Assembly (NCBI RefSeq): GCF_000297215.2
Contig: NZ_AMFF02000009.1
Span: 17,955-51,191, forward strand
Source: Piscirickettsia salmonis LF-89 = ATCC VR-1361
GTDB taxonomy: Bacteria > Pseudomonadota > Gammaproteobacteria > Piscirickettsiales > Piscirickettsiaceae
Reading direction: 5' to 3'
Length of the DNA: 33,237 nucleotides
Shown here in pieces: positions 24,625-33,044 of this stretch. Positions within the stretch are counted from its first letter, which is position 1; each line of letters opens with the position of its first letter. Made by a program: the position numbers and the translations under genes. Under the pieces are notes generated by a model. The model ran no database searches. It saw only the letters and a list, made by a program, of their open reading frames with translations, and was not told where the DNA came from.

Positions 24625-25980
24625 CTATGATAAAGCTTGTTCTAAGTCATTTATAATATCTTGTGGATTCTCAAGGCCAATAGATAAGCGGATTAAATTA
24701 CTTGGAATACTTGCCAACTCTCGTCCTGTGTCACCTTGCTGCTGATGCGTTGAAATCGCGGGAATATTAGCAACACTCTTAACTCGCCCAAGATCCAACG
24801 CCCGTGAAACAACACCAAGGCGATTCAGTGTCTCACACGCAGACAGATGCCCACCTTTAACACAAAACGACAATAATCCACCGTGACTGGATTCATCGCT
24901 ATCAACCAGCTGCATCAACTCCTCGGCCAACCCATACTGAGGGTGAGACTTCAGCCCAGGATACAAGACTTTCTCAACACCCGCGTGACTCTCTAAGAAT
25001 GCTGCTACTTTTAAGGCCGAGGATGACATTTGCCAAGTACGAGAGCGTAAGCTCCGCACTTCAGAAAGCGTAATAATTGCCTGTAATGGTGAAATGCACG
25101 AGCCATTATCACGATGAGGTTCTAATTTTACATAAGTCGCATAATCATTTTTAACCTCATCACTCAAATAATAGCCACGAATATTTGGCCGGCTCAGTAA
25201 CACACCACCGATGCTCAAGCCCGAAGCTGTCATCGATTTACTCAGTGAATGAATAACAATGTCCGCCCCCCAGGCTAAGGGCCTGAACAGCGCAGGGGTT
25301 GCCAATGTTGCATCAACAACCAACGGAATATCATACTGATCACACAATGTGGCAAGAGCTTTAATATCGCAGAGAGTCACATTTGGGTTAGAAGGCACTT
25401 CGATATAAACAAACCGAGTATATTTATCAATTTTTTCTTCCCACTCGCTGATATTAGCCCAAGGCGCAGCCCAACGTACCTGACAGCCTTTCTCTTTCTG
25501 GCGCACAGAAAACTGCTGAAACGTACCACCATAGACATGACTGGAACTAACAAAATTAAACGGAGCATTCCATTCCTGCTCTTTACGCACTAACAAAGGC
25601 TCTATCGCCGCCACTATCGCTGCCATGCCAGAAGAAGTAGTACAGGCCGACGCAACAAACTCACAGCCATAAGACTCTAATAGTCCCAAGGTTGCCTCTA
25701 AGTAATATAAACTTGGGTTACTAATACGGCTATACACCCAACGTGGAATCTTATACTCCACCGCCGCAAGCATTTCTTTATCATCAGCAAAACTTTGCGC
25801 TGAGGTTAAATATACCGGCTCTATCAATGAACCTTGATTATTTGCTAAGGCTTCTTCTGTCGTATAAATCCCTCGCGTTGCAACCGTATCAAAACTCCAG
25901 CTTTTTGCCTGAGCAATCGCTTTATTTACGCCTTGCATATATTCTTGTGCTCTAGCAACATGATCTGTTGACGTTTGCAT
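24625..25980 (-). CDS. PLP-dependent Cys/Met-metabolism enzyme (fold type I)
   Basis: Relative of cystathionine gamma-synthase, methionine gamma-lyase and O-acetylhomoserine sulfhydrylase. I use ATG 25980 with AAGGA upstream (451 residues); the frame is open for 40 more codons up to the SDR stop, but those residues do not look like this family. The Tyr/Arg phosphate-binding YSRISNPS is at about 83-90, the cofactor-binding SSGMAAI at about 116, Asp223 in VVDATLATP should hold the pyridine nitrogen, and Lys248 in HSLSKSMTASG is the Schiff-base lysine. The segment after Lys248 lacks the usual GHxD and reads ASGLSIGG, so substrate specificity is open. It is third in a leftward set after the aldolase and SDR genes, with its own promoter candidate and terminator. 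Confidence 0.88.
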   Translation of the reverse strand: MQTSTDHVARAQEYMQGVNKAIAQAKSWSFDTVATRGIYTTEEALANNQGSLIEPVYLTSAQSFADDKEMLAAVEYKIPRWVYSRISNPSLYYLEATLGLLESYGCEFVASACTTSSGMAAIVAAIEPLLVRKEQEWNAPFNFVSSSHVYGGTFQQFSVRQKEKGCQVRWAAPWANISEWEEKIDKYTRFVYIEVPSNPNVTLCDIKALATLCDQYDIPLVVDATLATPALFRPLAWGADIVIHSLSKSMTASGLSIGGVLLSRPNIRGYYLSDEVKNDYATYVKLEPHRDNGSCISPLQAIITLSEVRSLRSRTWQMSSSALKVAAFLESHAGVEKVLYPGLKSHPQYGLAEELMQLVDSDESSHGGLLSFCVKGGHLSACETLNRLGVVSRALDLGRVKSVANIPAISTHQQQGDTGRELASIPSNLIRLSIGLENPQDIINDLEQALS

Positions 25981-26040
25981 GATTAATATCCTTATCTTCT
26001 TGCTTAATCGTTTGTTTCTTCGTTCTCTTTTACATACTCG

Positions 26041-26069
26041 ACTGTATGAAGACAGACAAACACTGTCAA
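26041..26069 (-). promoter_or_regulatory. Candidate promoter of the PLP-enzyme gene
   Basis: A perfect TTGACA (26064-26069), 17-base spacer and TACAGT (26041-26046), in the 120-base gap after the SDR gene. Confidence 0.55.
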
Positions 26070-26100
26070 GGCAAGGCGCAGCAATCGTCCATATAATCAC

Positions 26101-26832
26101 TTAACGCGTGGTATAACCACCATCAATCACCTGCAAACTGCCCGTAATATAAGCAGCCTTTTCACTGGCAAGAAAATAAACCAACTCAGCCACCTCCTCT
26201 GGTCGACCAATACGACCTAAAGGCTGTAAAGCCGCTTCTTCTTGATGCACTTGTGTCAGATCTGCGCCAGTACGATGACAATAGTTATCAATCGCCTGAT
26301 GGTACAATGGTGTTTCTATCGTTCCTGCACACACTGCATTCACACGTACATTAAACTTTGCATAATCTAATGCAGTCGTTCGAGCCAAAGAGGCAATTGC
26401 CGCTTTGCTCATTCCATACAAGCTGGAATTCGGTTTACCAACAAAAGCTTGCTCTGACGAGAGCAAAACAATATTACCTGATTTTTGCTGCCTCATCTGT
26501 GCAATAACCGCTTGCACGCTAAAAAACGTCCCTTTTACATTAATGTCCATCACCCGCTGATAATCAGCTTCTGCACTATTTTCAATCGTTGCAGAAAAAT
26601 GAACCCCCGCATTAGACACTAGAATATCAACTCGCCCCTCTTGCCGAATCACCTCATGAATAGCGCGACTCACTTGCTGACTGTCAGACACATCGCAACC
26701 TAAATAACGACCAGACTCTCCAGCCTGTAAGTCTAAATTATAGACAATCGCTTTTTTTTGAAGAAACTTTTTCACAACAGCCAACCCTATTCCCATAGAA
26801 CCACCTGTCACGACCACAACATGATCTTGCAT
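26101..26832 (-). CDS. Short-chain dehydrogenase/reductase
   Basis: Classical SDR of 243 residues, NAD(P)-dependent. I start at ATG 26832, spaced after AGGTGG; GTG 26838 is in frame. The cofactor motif TGGSMGIG is at 9-16, NAG at about 74-76, the catalytic Ser at about 126 (LLSSEQ), and YxxxK as Tyr139-Lys143 (YGMSK). The C-terminal RPEEVAELVYFLASEKAAYITG and DGGYTTR are standard. Asp34 after the second strand (NLDLQ) hints at NAD rather than NADP. It follows the class II aldolase-like gene by 85 bases. An alcohol/ketone step in a shared pathway is plausible; the substrate is unknown. Confidence 0.93.
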   Translation of the reverse strand: MQDHVVVVTGGSMGIGLAVVKKFLQKKAIVYNLDLQAGESGRYLGCDVSDSQQVSRAIHEVIRQEGRVDILVSNAGVHFSATIENSAEADYQRVMDINVKGTFFSVQAVIAQMRQQKSGNIVLLSSEQAFVGKPNSSLYGMSKAAIASLARTTALDYAKFNVRVNAVCAGTIETPLYHQAIDNYCHRTGADLTQVHQEEAALQPLGRIGRPEEVAELVYFLASEKAAYITGSLQVIDGGYTTR

Positions 26833-26917
26833 TGCCACCTAAGCTATCCCTTTACTTTTACTGCTACTACATTATTCTGATACCTAAATTTAAGGTATAA
26901 AATACCCTATGACCAGA

Positions 26918-27631
26918 TTAATTACGATAACTATCATCAATTCGATCCAATTTACGCAATAATGCGTCAAAAACCATCTGAGGCTTACACACTTCTTTAA
27001 ATTGCCGTGCAGTTAATAAACAATCTTGATGAGAAATCGGTACAATTGCCTTGCCAGCAGACAAAGTTTTAATCTGTAATTCACAGGCTTTTTCAAGGTA
27101 ATACATATAATAAAACGCTTCAACGATTGAAGAGCCTACGGCAAGCAAACCATGATTTTTAAAAATCATAACCGGTTTATCGGTCAACGCACTCGCAATT
27201 GGCGCTCGCTCATCAACATTAAACGCTAACCCCGCAAACTCATGATAAGCAACCTGTTCATAAAAACGCAAGCAATGCTGATTAGTAAACAGCAAGCCAC
27301 ACTCCAGTGATGATACTGCTGTTCCATATATACTATGGGTATGAATCGCAGCTCGATTGTGCGGGTTAGCATCATATACCGCATTATGAATGGTCACCCC
27401 AGCACCAACCACAGAATACCCCGACTCACCAATGGCATAACCCTCACGATCAATACGCACAATATCTGATGCTCTAATCTCATCAAATAACAAGCCATAC
27501 GGCGTTGCAAGCATTTGGTCAGACTCTGGCAGATAAATCGTTAAATGCGTAGAAACAAGATCCTCCCAACCAAACAGGGCAAGCAAACGATGTGCTGCTG
27601 CAAGCTGTATTCTTAATTCTTTCTCTGTCAT
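26918..27631 (-). CDS. Class II aldolase/adducin-family protein
   Basis: A zinc-dependent fold of fuculose-phosphate-aldolase type. I use ATG 27631 (237 residues; GTG 27634 is in frame), with AAGGGGCGG upstream. The N-terminal block FGWEDLVSTHLTIYLPES and PYGLLFDEIRASD place it in the class II aldolase/adducin group rather than among the best studied sugar-phosphate aldolases. Metal ligands are His97 and His99 (IHTHSIYG) and His160 (KNHGLL). No sugar kinase is nearby, so a non-phosphorylated substrate or a decarboxylase/dehydratase role is possible. First gene of the leftward set, divergent from the MFS transporter across a 623-base gap. Confidence 0.92.
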   Translation of the reverse strand: MTEKELRIQLAAAHRLLALFGWEDLVSTHLTIYLPESDQMLATPYGLLFDEIRASDIVRIDREGYAIGESGYSVVGAGVTIHNAVYDANPHNRAAIHTHSIYGTAVSSLECGLLFTNQHCLRFYEQVAYHEFAGLAFNVDERAPIASALTDKPVMIFKNHGLLAVGSSIVEAFYYMYYLEKACELQIKTLSAGKAIVPISHQDCLLTARQFKEVCKPQMVFDALLRKLDRIDDSYRN

Positions 27632-27700
27632 CACCCGCCCCTTAATCTTTAGAATCGCCTTTATTCTTTCAATACCTAGTTTTTTAGCTACAGCACCTCA

Positions 27701-27716
27701 ACGCGTAAATACACGT
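27701..27716. promoter_or_regulatory. Operator-like palindrome upstream of the aldolase gene
   Basis: ACGCGTA-AA-TACACGT is a 7+2+7 inverted repeat with one mismatch, 70 bases before the aldolase-like start. It has the size of a dimeric repressor site; no regulator gene is present in the window. Confidence 0.3.
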
Positions 27717-27979
27717 CAAGGGATAAAGCGGTCGCATTTTCTCTAATCAAAAAGTTACGAAGAGCATTTCATTAAATACAAAACATTCTATAAATATCAA
27801 AAAAATATACAAAATTAAAATATAATACTATAAATACACTTTAATTATAATTTAACTCTTAAATTAAACAAAAAATGAATATTAAAAATAAAAACCCATA
27901 AAAAATTAAATAATAACTGAATTATTCTATAAAAGTTAAAAGCCAGCAATATCAATCAGTAACATATATTTTATCAAAC

Positions 27980-28007
27980 TTGACTTTTATTACTGTCTAT
28001 TTATCAT
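27980..28007 (+). promoter_or_regulatory. Candidate promoter of the MFS/VOC pair
   Basis: TTGACT (27980-27985), a 16-base spacer and TATCAT (28002-28007). It would give a leader of about 245 bases before the transporter start. Confidence 0.45.
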
Positions 28008-28257
28008 GTACGGATTCGACACTACAATTTATACAGTTTTTATGCAGATCTTATGCAATTGAATTTTTTTCTCTGCGTTATATCCGTATTTTCAGTCAAA
28101 TTGCCCATACTCTTACGTACAGAGTTATTTTACACTAACCCTAAGCTGCACCTGCGTGCACGACGCCTTAAACGATAACTATAGCTATTACGCAATTACG
28201 ACATGCAACCAACCAGCCAAAGTAAATTGAGCAAAACGAGAATACAGCACACGATTT

Positions 28258-29532
28258 ATGCGCAATCTTTCTAACACTTCAAAAGCCCACTCCCCCGTAC
28301 TCATTAGCTTAATTGCTGGTGTCGAGTATTATGACTTTGCAATACTTGCCATCCTCGCACCTTCACTTAGTCGCGTTTTTTTTCCTAACTTACACCTAAG
28401 TATTGACCCACTCTTTGCAATCTATGCCATAGGTGCCCTTTTTCGCCCAGTAGGCAGTATCATGTGGGGACACTTCGCCGACCGTTACGGTAGAAAAAAA
28501 ACACTCATTACTACATCGTTTATTATGATCTTTTCAACATTATGTATCAGTATTTTACCCAATGGACACCAAGCACCGATCTTTAGCCCTATTGCTTTAC
28601 TCACATTACGCTGCCTACAAGGAGTGTCCTTAGGAGGTGATGCATCTAGTGCAGCCGTACTAATCGCTGAAACCGTCTCCAATAAAAAGCGTGGCTTTTA
28701 TGTCAGCTTTGTTTTTGCAATGAACTCTCTCGGCTCGTTGCTTGCCGCTGCCATGGCTTATTTGCTGCTAAAAATAACACCCGCCAATGTTATGCTCGAG
28801 TGGGGTTGGCGAATTCCGTTTGTCTTTGGCGCCTTCCTATTAATTATCTGCCTTATCTTTAGAAGTGGCGTCCTCGAATCAACAATCTTCGAAAAGAACC
28901 CACAAAGATACCGTTTACCAGTGTCAGCACTTTTTAAGCACCACAGCCCACAAGTATTTATCGGTATCTGCTTAGGCTTTCTTGGCAACAGCTTAGTCGG
29001 CCTGAGTTTCTCTTTTCCAACACTGGCCACCAATCAAGGTTTTCCAACCAGCCAATCATCCTTAGCCTACACCATTGCCACCTTATATTTAACGGTACTC
29101 TACCCTATCGCTGGCTATTTCTCTGATATTATCGGCAGGCAACGCCTACTCACTATTATTTCCATCTTGACATTAATTAGCAGTATTTTCATTTTCCAGC
29201 TGATGAACATACAAACCACGCTAGCTATTACCTTATTTATGATTATTATTGACACGTTTATGGCCATTACCATCTCCAGTGCTCAATGTGCCTACTCCGA
29301 ACTCTTTCCAACACCCGTTCGAGTCACTGGCGTCGGCATTGTTGATAGTATGAGCAGTAGTATCGGTGGCATGATGCCCCTTCTTTGCAATATTGCCATA
29401 TCACTATTTCATAATAATTCTGCACCCGCTTACATTCTCACCATCGCCGCATCAGCCACTTGCTTAGCCGCACTGATGCTACATGATCAAACCGGACGCC
29501 CTCTTACTTTTGATGAACACTCAACTGTTTAA
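28258..29532 (+). CDS. MFS transporter, metabolite:H+ symporter (MHS) type
   Basis: An inner-membrane permease of 424 residues with about 12 hydrophobic segments. Residues 23-27 (EYYDF) in the first helix and GHFADRYGRKKT at 71-82 (the MFS loop 2-3 signature) are typical of the MHS group, which takes up organic acids, osmolytes and similar small metabolites. LRCLQGVSLGGD at about 117-128 and FPTPVRVTG near residue 355 are further family marks. The ATG lacks a strong Shine-Dalgarno. It is followed after 30 bases by the VOC gene and is divergent from the aldolase-SDR-PLP set, for which it may import the substrate. Confidence 0.92.
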   Translation: MRNLSNTSKAHSPVLISLIAGVEYYDFAILAILAPSLSRVFFPNLHLSIDPLFAIYAIGALFRPVGSIMWGHFADRYGRKKTLITTSFIMIFSTLCISILPNGHQAPIFSPIALLTLRCLQGVSLGGDASSAAVLIAETVSNKKRGFYVSFVFAMNSLGSLLAAAMAYLLLKITPANVMLEWGWRIPFVFGAFLLIICLIFRSGVLESTIFEKNPQRYRLPVSALFKHHSPQVFIGICLGFLGNSLVGLSFSFPTLATNQGFPTSQSSLAYTIATLYLTVLYPIAGYFSDIIGRQRLLTIISILTLISSIFIFQLMNIQTTLAITLFMIIIDTFMAITISSAQCAYSELFPTPVRVTGVGIVDSMSSSIGGMMPLLCNIAISLFHNNSAPAYILTIAASATCLAALMLHDQTGRPLTFDEHSTV

Positions 29533-29562
29533 TTAAAAAACCAACAAGGAGACTAATCAATC

Positions 29563-30138
29563 ATGATTAAATGCCAAGGACTCGCACACATCAATATCGT
29601 TGTTGATGATATCAATACTGCTATTTCATTTTACCAAGAAGCACTTGGAATGGAGCTATTAAGGCTCTATCCAAACTTTAAAAACATTGGTTTTGCTAAA
29701 TCAGCAGGTTTCATAGAAGATGCGGAAAAAGTCAATCTTGATATGGCAATCTTAAAAATCAATACCACTAGCCAGCCTATTTTTATTGAACTGATGCAAT
29801 ATCATTACCCACAAAGCGATGACTATCGTAGTATTGGCAACACCAATGACATCGCTGGGGTCAGACATATTGCCCTAACAGTTGAAAACATCGAGCAAGC
29901 GTTTCGCTATCTACAGACTATTCCAAATGTCTCTATGATTACCGATCATCCACAATATCAACCTTATCAACTTAGCCCTATTCATCCAGGTAATTTTCTT
30001 ATCTGCAACGATAGCCAAAAAGAAAACAATCTAGCAGAAAAAAGCAAAATATGTGACGCGGTTACACATATCAAATACTTTTACTTTCTTGACCCATATG
30101 GCGTTCAATGGGAGCTTGAACAAGCTGAAGCAATCTGA
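29563..30138 (+). CDS. VOC-superfamily protein (glyoxalase/dioxygenase fold)
   Basis: A 191-residue vicinal-oxygen-chelate protein with two beta-alpha-beta-beta-beta modules. The first begins LAHINIVVDDINTAISFY (His9) and the second VRHIALTVENIEQAF (His102), and Glu76 and Glu184 (WELEQ) are in position to be metal ligands. Family members include glyoxalase I, dioxygenases, epimerases and resistance proteins, and the motifs here do not choose among them. AAGGAG lies 11 bases before ATG. It is cotranscribed with the MFS gene, and its stop codon is inside a terminator-like hairpin. Confidence 0.88.
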   Translation: MIKCQGLAHINIVVDDINTAISFYQEALGMELLRLYPNFKNIGFAKSAGFIEDAEKVNLDMAILKINTTSQPIFIELMQYHYPQSDDYRSIGNTNDIAGVRHIALTVENIEQAFRYLQTIPNVSMITDHPQYQPYQLSPIHPGNFLICNDSQKENNLAEKSKICDAVTHIKYFYFLDPYGVQWELEQAEAI

Positions 30139-30176
30139 CTCACCCTAATTGGCAGATTGCTTAAAGCAAAAATTTT
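30128..30176 (+). terminator. Terminator after the VOC gene
   Basis: AAGCAATCTG (30128-30137) pairs perfectly with CAGATTGCTT (30153-30162); its first arm includes the last codons and most of the TGA stop. A T-rich tract (30173-30176) follows a short gap, so termination may be imperfect. Confidence 0.55.
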
Positions 30177-30182
30177 ATTACA

Positions 30183-31148
30183 TTAACACCAAAATGTATC
30201 CGCAACATAAGGGGAGCCATCACAGGTCCATGTGCTCCCCACATAATACCGGTAAGCTCGATCTAATTCATTAATAACCGCAATATCACTGTGTTCTAAC
30301 TTCAAAGCATCAATCACCGCTAAATTTTCTTGCATTCTCATCACATTCAATGACTTTGGAATCACTGAAACACCACGTTGTAACTGCCATTGCAAAATCA
30401 CTTGAGCCACCGTCAGCGAATATTTTTTTGCAATATCACGAATGCTAGTATTAGCCAATACAGTAACAGCAGGCTCATCTTGTTCTTTAAAGTGCTCAGG
30501 GCGGCCGCCTGACCCTAACGGAGCATAAGCGGTCACATGTATATTATGACTCTGACAAAACTTCATTAAATCGTGTTGCACTAAATACGGATGGCTTTCA
30601 ACTTGATTCACCACAGGCGGTATACTCACCTGTGATTGCAACATCTTAAGTTTAGAAATAGAAAAATTAGAAACGCCAAGGTTCTTTACTAGGCCCTGCT
30701 TCACCAGCTCTTCCATCGCTTGCCATGTTGCAGTCAGCGGCACTTGCTCTAAAGATAAAAAACCATCTGCAGTTTCAGCTATGTTCAAGCCCACAGTAGA
30801 CTTTAATGCTACAGGCCAATGCATTAAATATAAATCCAGATAATCGAGCTGCAAATCAAACAAGGATTTTTTTAGTGCTCCCACCACCTTTTCTGGTTCA
30901 TGAAAACTATTCCATAATTTAGATGTTACCCATAACTCATCTCGGCTTAAAAGCCTTGACCCTAAGCTATCTTTTAAAGATTGCCCCACCGCTTTTTCAT
31001 TTAAATAGATCGGTGCGCAATCAATATGACGATAACCGCATTCAAGCGCCTGCTTCACTGATGCAAAGACCTCAGCATCACTTGCTAACCATGTTCCCAG
31101 ACCTACTCCAGGTACTTTATCTCCATTAGATAATTCAAAATTTAACAT
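30183..31148 (-). CDS. Aldo/keto reductase
   Basis: An NADPH-dependent TIM-barrel reductase of aldehydes and ketones. ATG 31148 with AGAAGG upstream gives 321 residues; the frame opens five codons earlier at TTG 31163. With this start the catalytic tetrad is Asp43, Tyr48 (APIYLNEKAVG), Lys77 (VTSKLWN) and His110 (LYLMHWPV), the same positions as in human aldose reductase, which supports the choice. GYRHIDCAPIY, LGVSNFS and PVVNQVESHPYL are the family signatures; VIPKSLN near residue 270 is the cofactor-binding block. It is convergent with the VOC gene. It may belong to the adjacent metabolic set or act in general carbonyl detoxification. Confidence 0.94.
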   Translation of the reverse strand: MLNFELSNGDKVPGVGLGTWLASDAEVFASVKQALECGYRHIDCAPIYLNEKAVGQSLKDSLGSRLLSRDELWVTSKLWNSFHEPEKVVGALKKSLFDLQLDYLDLYLMHWPVALKSTVGLNIAETADGFLSLEQVPLTATWQAMEELVKQGLVKNLGVSNFSISKLKMLQSQVSIPPVVNQVESHPYLVQHDLMKFCQSHNIHVTAYAPLGSGGRPEHFKEQDEPAVTVLANTSIRDIAKKYSLTVAQVILQWQLQRGVSVIPKSLNVMRMQENLAVIDALKLEHSDIAVINELDRAYRYYVGSTWTCDGSPYVADTFWC

Positions 31149-31381
31149 AAAAAACCTTCTCAACCCATGAGGTATTCCATTATTATTTTTAATAATTCCA
31201 CAAACTAAACAAAGATAGCTAAAATTTACCCACCCTTTATTTTTCTTTTTATCTATGGCTAATTAATATTGCCAATTAAAGTCAAAAAGATTATCTTTCT
31301 AACCATCTATCTATTGATAAATGTAAACAATCAAGAAACATCAAAATAAAGCAGAGGCGATTGCTATTATACTTAAAGTGC

Positions 31382-31443
31382 CATGATATAAAGTAACTCC
31401 TTTTAAAATGATATCCACCGAACCGCAATATCACTATATCATG
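31382..31443. repeat. Nested inverted repeats
   Basis: The outer arms CATGATATA (31382-31390) and TATATCATG (31435-31443) pair perfectly. The inner arms TGATAT (31409-31414) and ATATCA (31428-31433) also pair. The motif TGATAT therefore appears twice in each orientation within 62 bases. Confidence 0.6.
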
Positions 31444-31539
31444 AAATAAAAATTAACATAATACTATACATAATTTTACAAAAAAACAAAATAAAAGTTG
31501 CTATGGATTTTTTATGTTTTTGGAATATATTAAATGTAG

Positions 31540-31568
31540 TTTACACTTACTTTATTTTCACTTAAAAT
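31540..31568 (+). promoter_or_regulatory. Promoter of the orphan gene
   Basis: TTTACA (31540-31545), a 17-base spacer and TAAAAT (31563-31568), about 38 bases before the ATG. AGGTAAG serves as ribosome-binding site. Confidence 0.6.
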
Positions 31569-31606
31569 ATTAATAAAAAATATAATTTTGATTATAGGTA
31601 AGATAT

Positions 31607-32626
31607 ATGCCATCTTTTAATGACATCCTAAATCAATATTTACTACACTTTAAAAAATATTTCTTAGATCTTGACCTGAGCCTCAACCATAGAACGTCTA
31701 TCCTGTCTTCTCAAGGCACTACCCCAAACTTTCAAGAGATTGCCAAACTTTTCAGCGATGGAGAAATTGAAAAAGAATTTGAGTCTTTACAAAATAAATT
31801 AAATAGATACCCTGATACAAGCCATCTTGAATTATATATTAAATTTAATGATTTTTTTAAATCAAAAACTGATCATAGCCTCGAAAGTGAAAGGGTCATT
31901 GGCTTTTTCAAAGATAGAAATGAAAGCATTGCCGGCAAAAAATTACTCGAAATTGTTTTTTTAGAATCAATAAGCTTTGCCGCCTCTGCAGACCTACAAG
32001 AATCCTTTAACGCAGAGCTTAAAAGTGCGATCAACATTACAGCTGAAGAAGATAATGATTCATTTTATGAATTAATAAAAGAGCAATTTAAAGAAGCCAG
32101 CACCTATCCGTTAAGCCGCTTTAATCTATCTTACCATCCCAAAGCATTTGAACAATTAGATCAGCTAGGATTAGGTGATCAATCAAACTGTATTCTAGAA
32201 CTACTAGGACACCCACCGCAATTGATTAACATTGAAGGCATAAGCAATCAAGTTAAGGAAATATTTGAAAATGCCAAAAAAAGCATACCAACTGAAATCG
32301 AAAGCACACAACAAAATTTAATAGCAGCCTGCTATGAAAAATATCAGGCTAATGTAATAGGTTTAATTTTCAACTTTTTTATACCTAAAGAAAAAAATCA
32401 AGAAGATTTAGAACTGCAATTATTCATATATGAAAATGAATTTCTATCTTCTTCTAATTTTGCAAACCATGGTACTCAGTTTGAAAGCTTTTGCCCTAAA
32501 ATTCTCGAAATAATAAAAGCGAGCAATAAAGAACACATTCAAGAAAGTGATTCACAACTATTTTTTAGTCAACAGAAAGAAAAAACAACTTTTGATTCTA
32601 GTGCATCAGCACGCTATAACCAATAG
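31607..32626 (+). CDS. Hypothetical acidic helical protein
   Basis: I do not recognise this 339-residue protein. There is no signal peptide and no clear transmembrane helix; the longest apolar stretch is VIGLIFNFFIP at about 254-264. The composition is rich in E, S, N, F, L and K with many amphipathic helices (for example EKEFESLQNKLNRY and NQVKEIFENAKKS), which suggests a cytosolic or exported alpha-helical protein. The C-terminal 25 residues are polar and S/Q-rich. It has a convincing promoter and Shine-Dalgarno, so it is probably expressed. Codons are strongly AT-biased, and an IS30-type element lies about 300 bases downstream, which fits acquired DNA. A secreted effector of an intracellular bacterium is one possibility, but nothing in the sequence proves it. 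Confidence 0.7.
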   Translation: MPSFNDILNQYLLHFKKYFLDLDLSLNHRTSILSSQGTTPNFQEIAKLFSDGEIEKEFESLQNKLNRYPDTSHLELYIKFNDFFKSKTDHSLESERVIGFFKDRNESIAGKKLLEIVFLESISFAASADLQESFNAELKSAINITAEEDNDSFYELIKEQFKEASTYPLSRFNLSYHPKAFEQLDQLGLGDQSNCILELLGHPPQLINIEGISNQVKEIFENAKKSIPTEIESTQQNLIAACYEKYQANVIGLIFNFFIPKEKNQEDLELQLFIYENEFLSSSNFANHGTQFESFCPKILEIIKASNKEHIQESDSQLFFSQQKEKTTFDSSASARYNQ

Positions 32627-32827
32627 CACAAACCATTAGATTAAATTTAATTAATCAAGAAAAAGTTATAGTTTTGGAGGCTGATGCCTAGTTAAAGTTA
32701 TTTAAGGTAACTGTTTATGCTCAGCCAACAACACTACAACTTAACTCTAATATTTATTTAGTATATTTATCAGGCTGCACTTATACACCCAATATTGCAA
32801 TAAAATTAATTCTAGGCACGACCTATA

Positions 32828-32885
32828 AATATTATTAACAAAATATTAAATGTTAACTTACACATGTAAAAAAGTTAATAATATT
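32828..32885. repeat. 12-base inverted repeat in AT-rich DNA
   Basis: AATATTATTAAC (32828-32839) and GTTAATAATATT (32874-32885) are exact reverse complements 34 bases apart. The spacer contains GTTAAC and TTACA-CA-TGTAA, both themselves palindromic or nearly so. Confidence 0.6.
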
Positions 32886-32983
32886 ACAATAAAATATTTA
32901 CAATAAAAAATATATATTTATAATAATAAAGTGGAGGTTAAGTCATTCCCTTCGCCCTCCGTCATCTGAAGTGCAACACTCAG

Positions 32984-33017
32984 TAGAGAGTTCATATTCA
33001 TACAGATAAACTCTCTA
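32984..33017. repeat. Hairpin upstream of the transposase
   Basis: Nine perfect pairs (TAGAGAGTT with AACTCTCTA) around 16 bases, 28 bases before the transposase ATG. In insertion sequences such stems may limit transcription or translation entering from flanking DNA. Confidence 0.6.
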
Positions 33018-33044
33018 GTTCGCCTTTTGACTTAGAGGGTAGAG

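Larger units (their letters stand above)
27635..28257. other. Long intergenic region between divergent metabolic genes
   Basis: Very AT-rich in the middle (about 27775-27960), with no ORF I can support. It contains an operator-like palindrome at 27701-27716, a sigma-70-like promoter at 27980-28007 and a short TGCAC/GTGCA hairpin around 28149-28162. The last 100 bases are less AT-rich and include only a poor ribosome-binding site. Confidence 0.5.
31149..31606. other. AT-rich intergenic region
   Basis: Between divergent genes, with no ORF I can support. It holds nested inverted repeats at 31382-31443 and a good promoter at 31540-31568 for the next gene. I found no clear promoter for the aldo/keto reductase. 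Confidence 0.5.
32627..33044. other. AT-rich spacer and left end of an insertion sequence
   Basis: Bases 32627-32930 are extremely AT-rich with a 12-base inverted repeat and no ORF I can support. Composition changes abruptly at about 32931, where the insertion-sequence end probably begins. AAAGTTAT occurs at both ends of a short AGGCTGATGCCT hairpin around 32660-32700. Confidence 0.5.
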
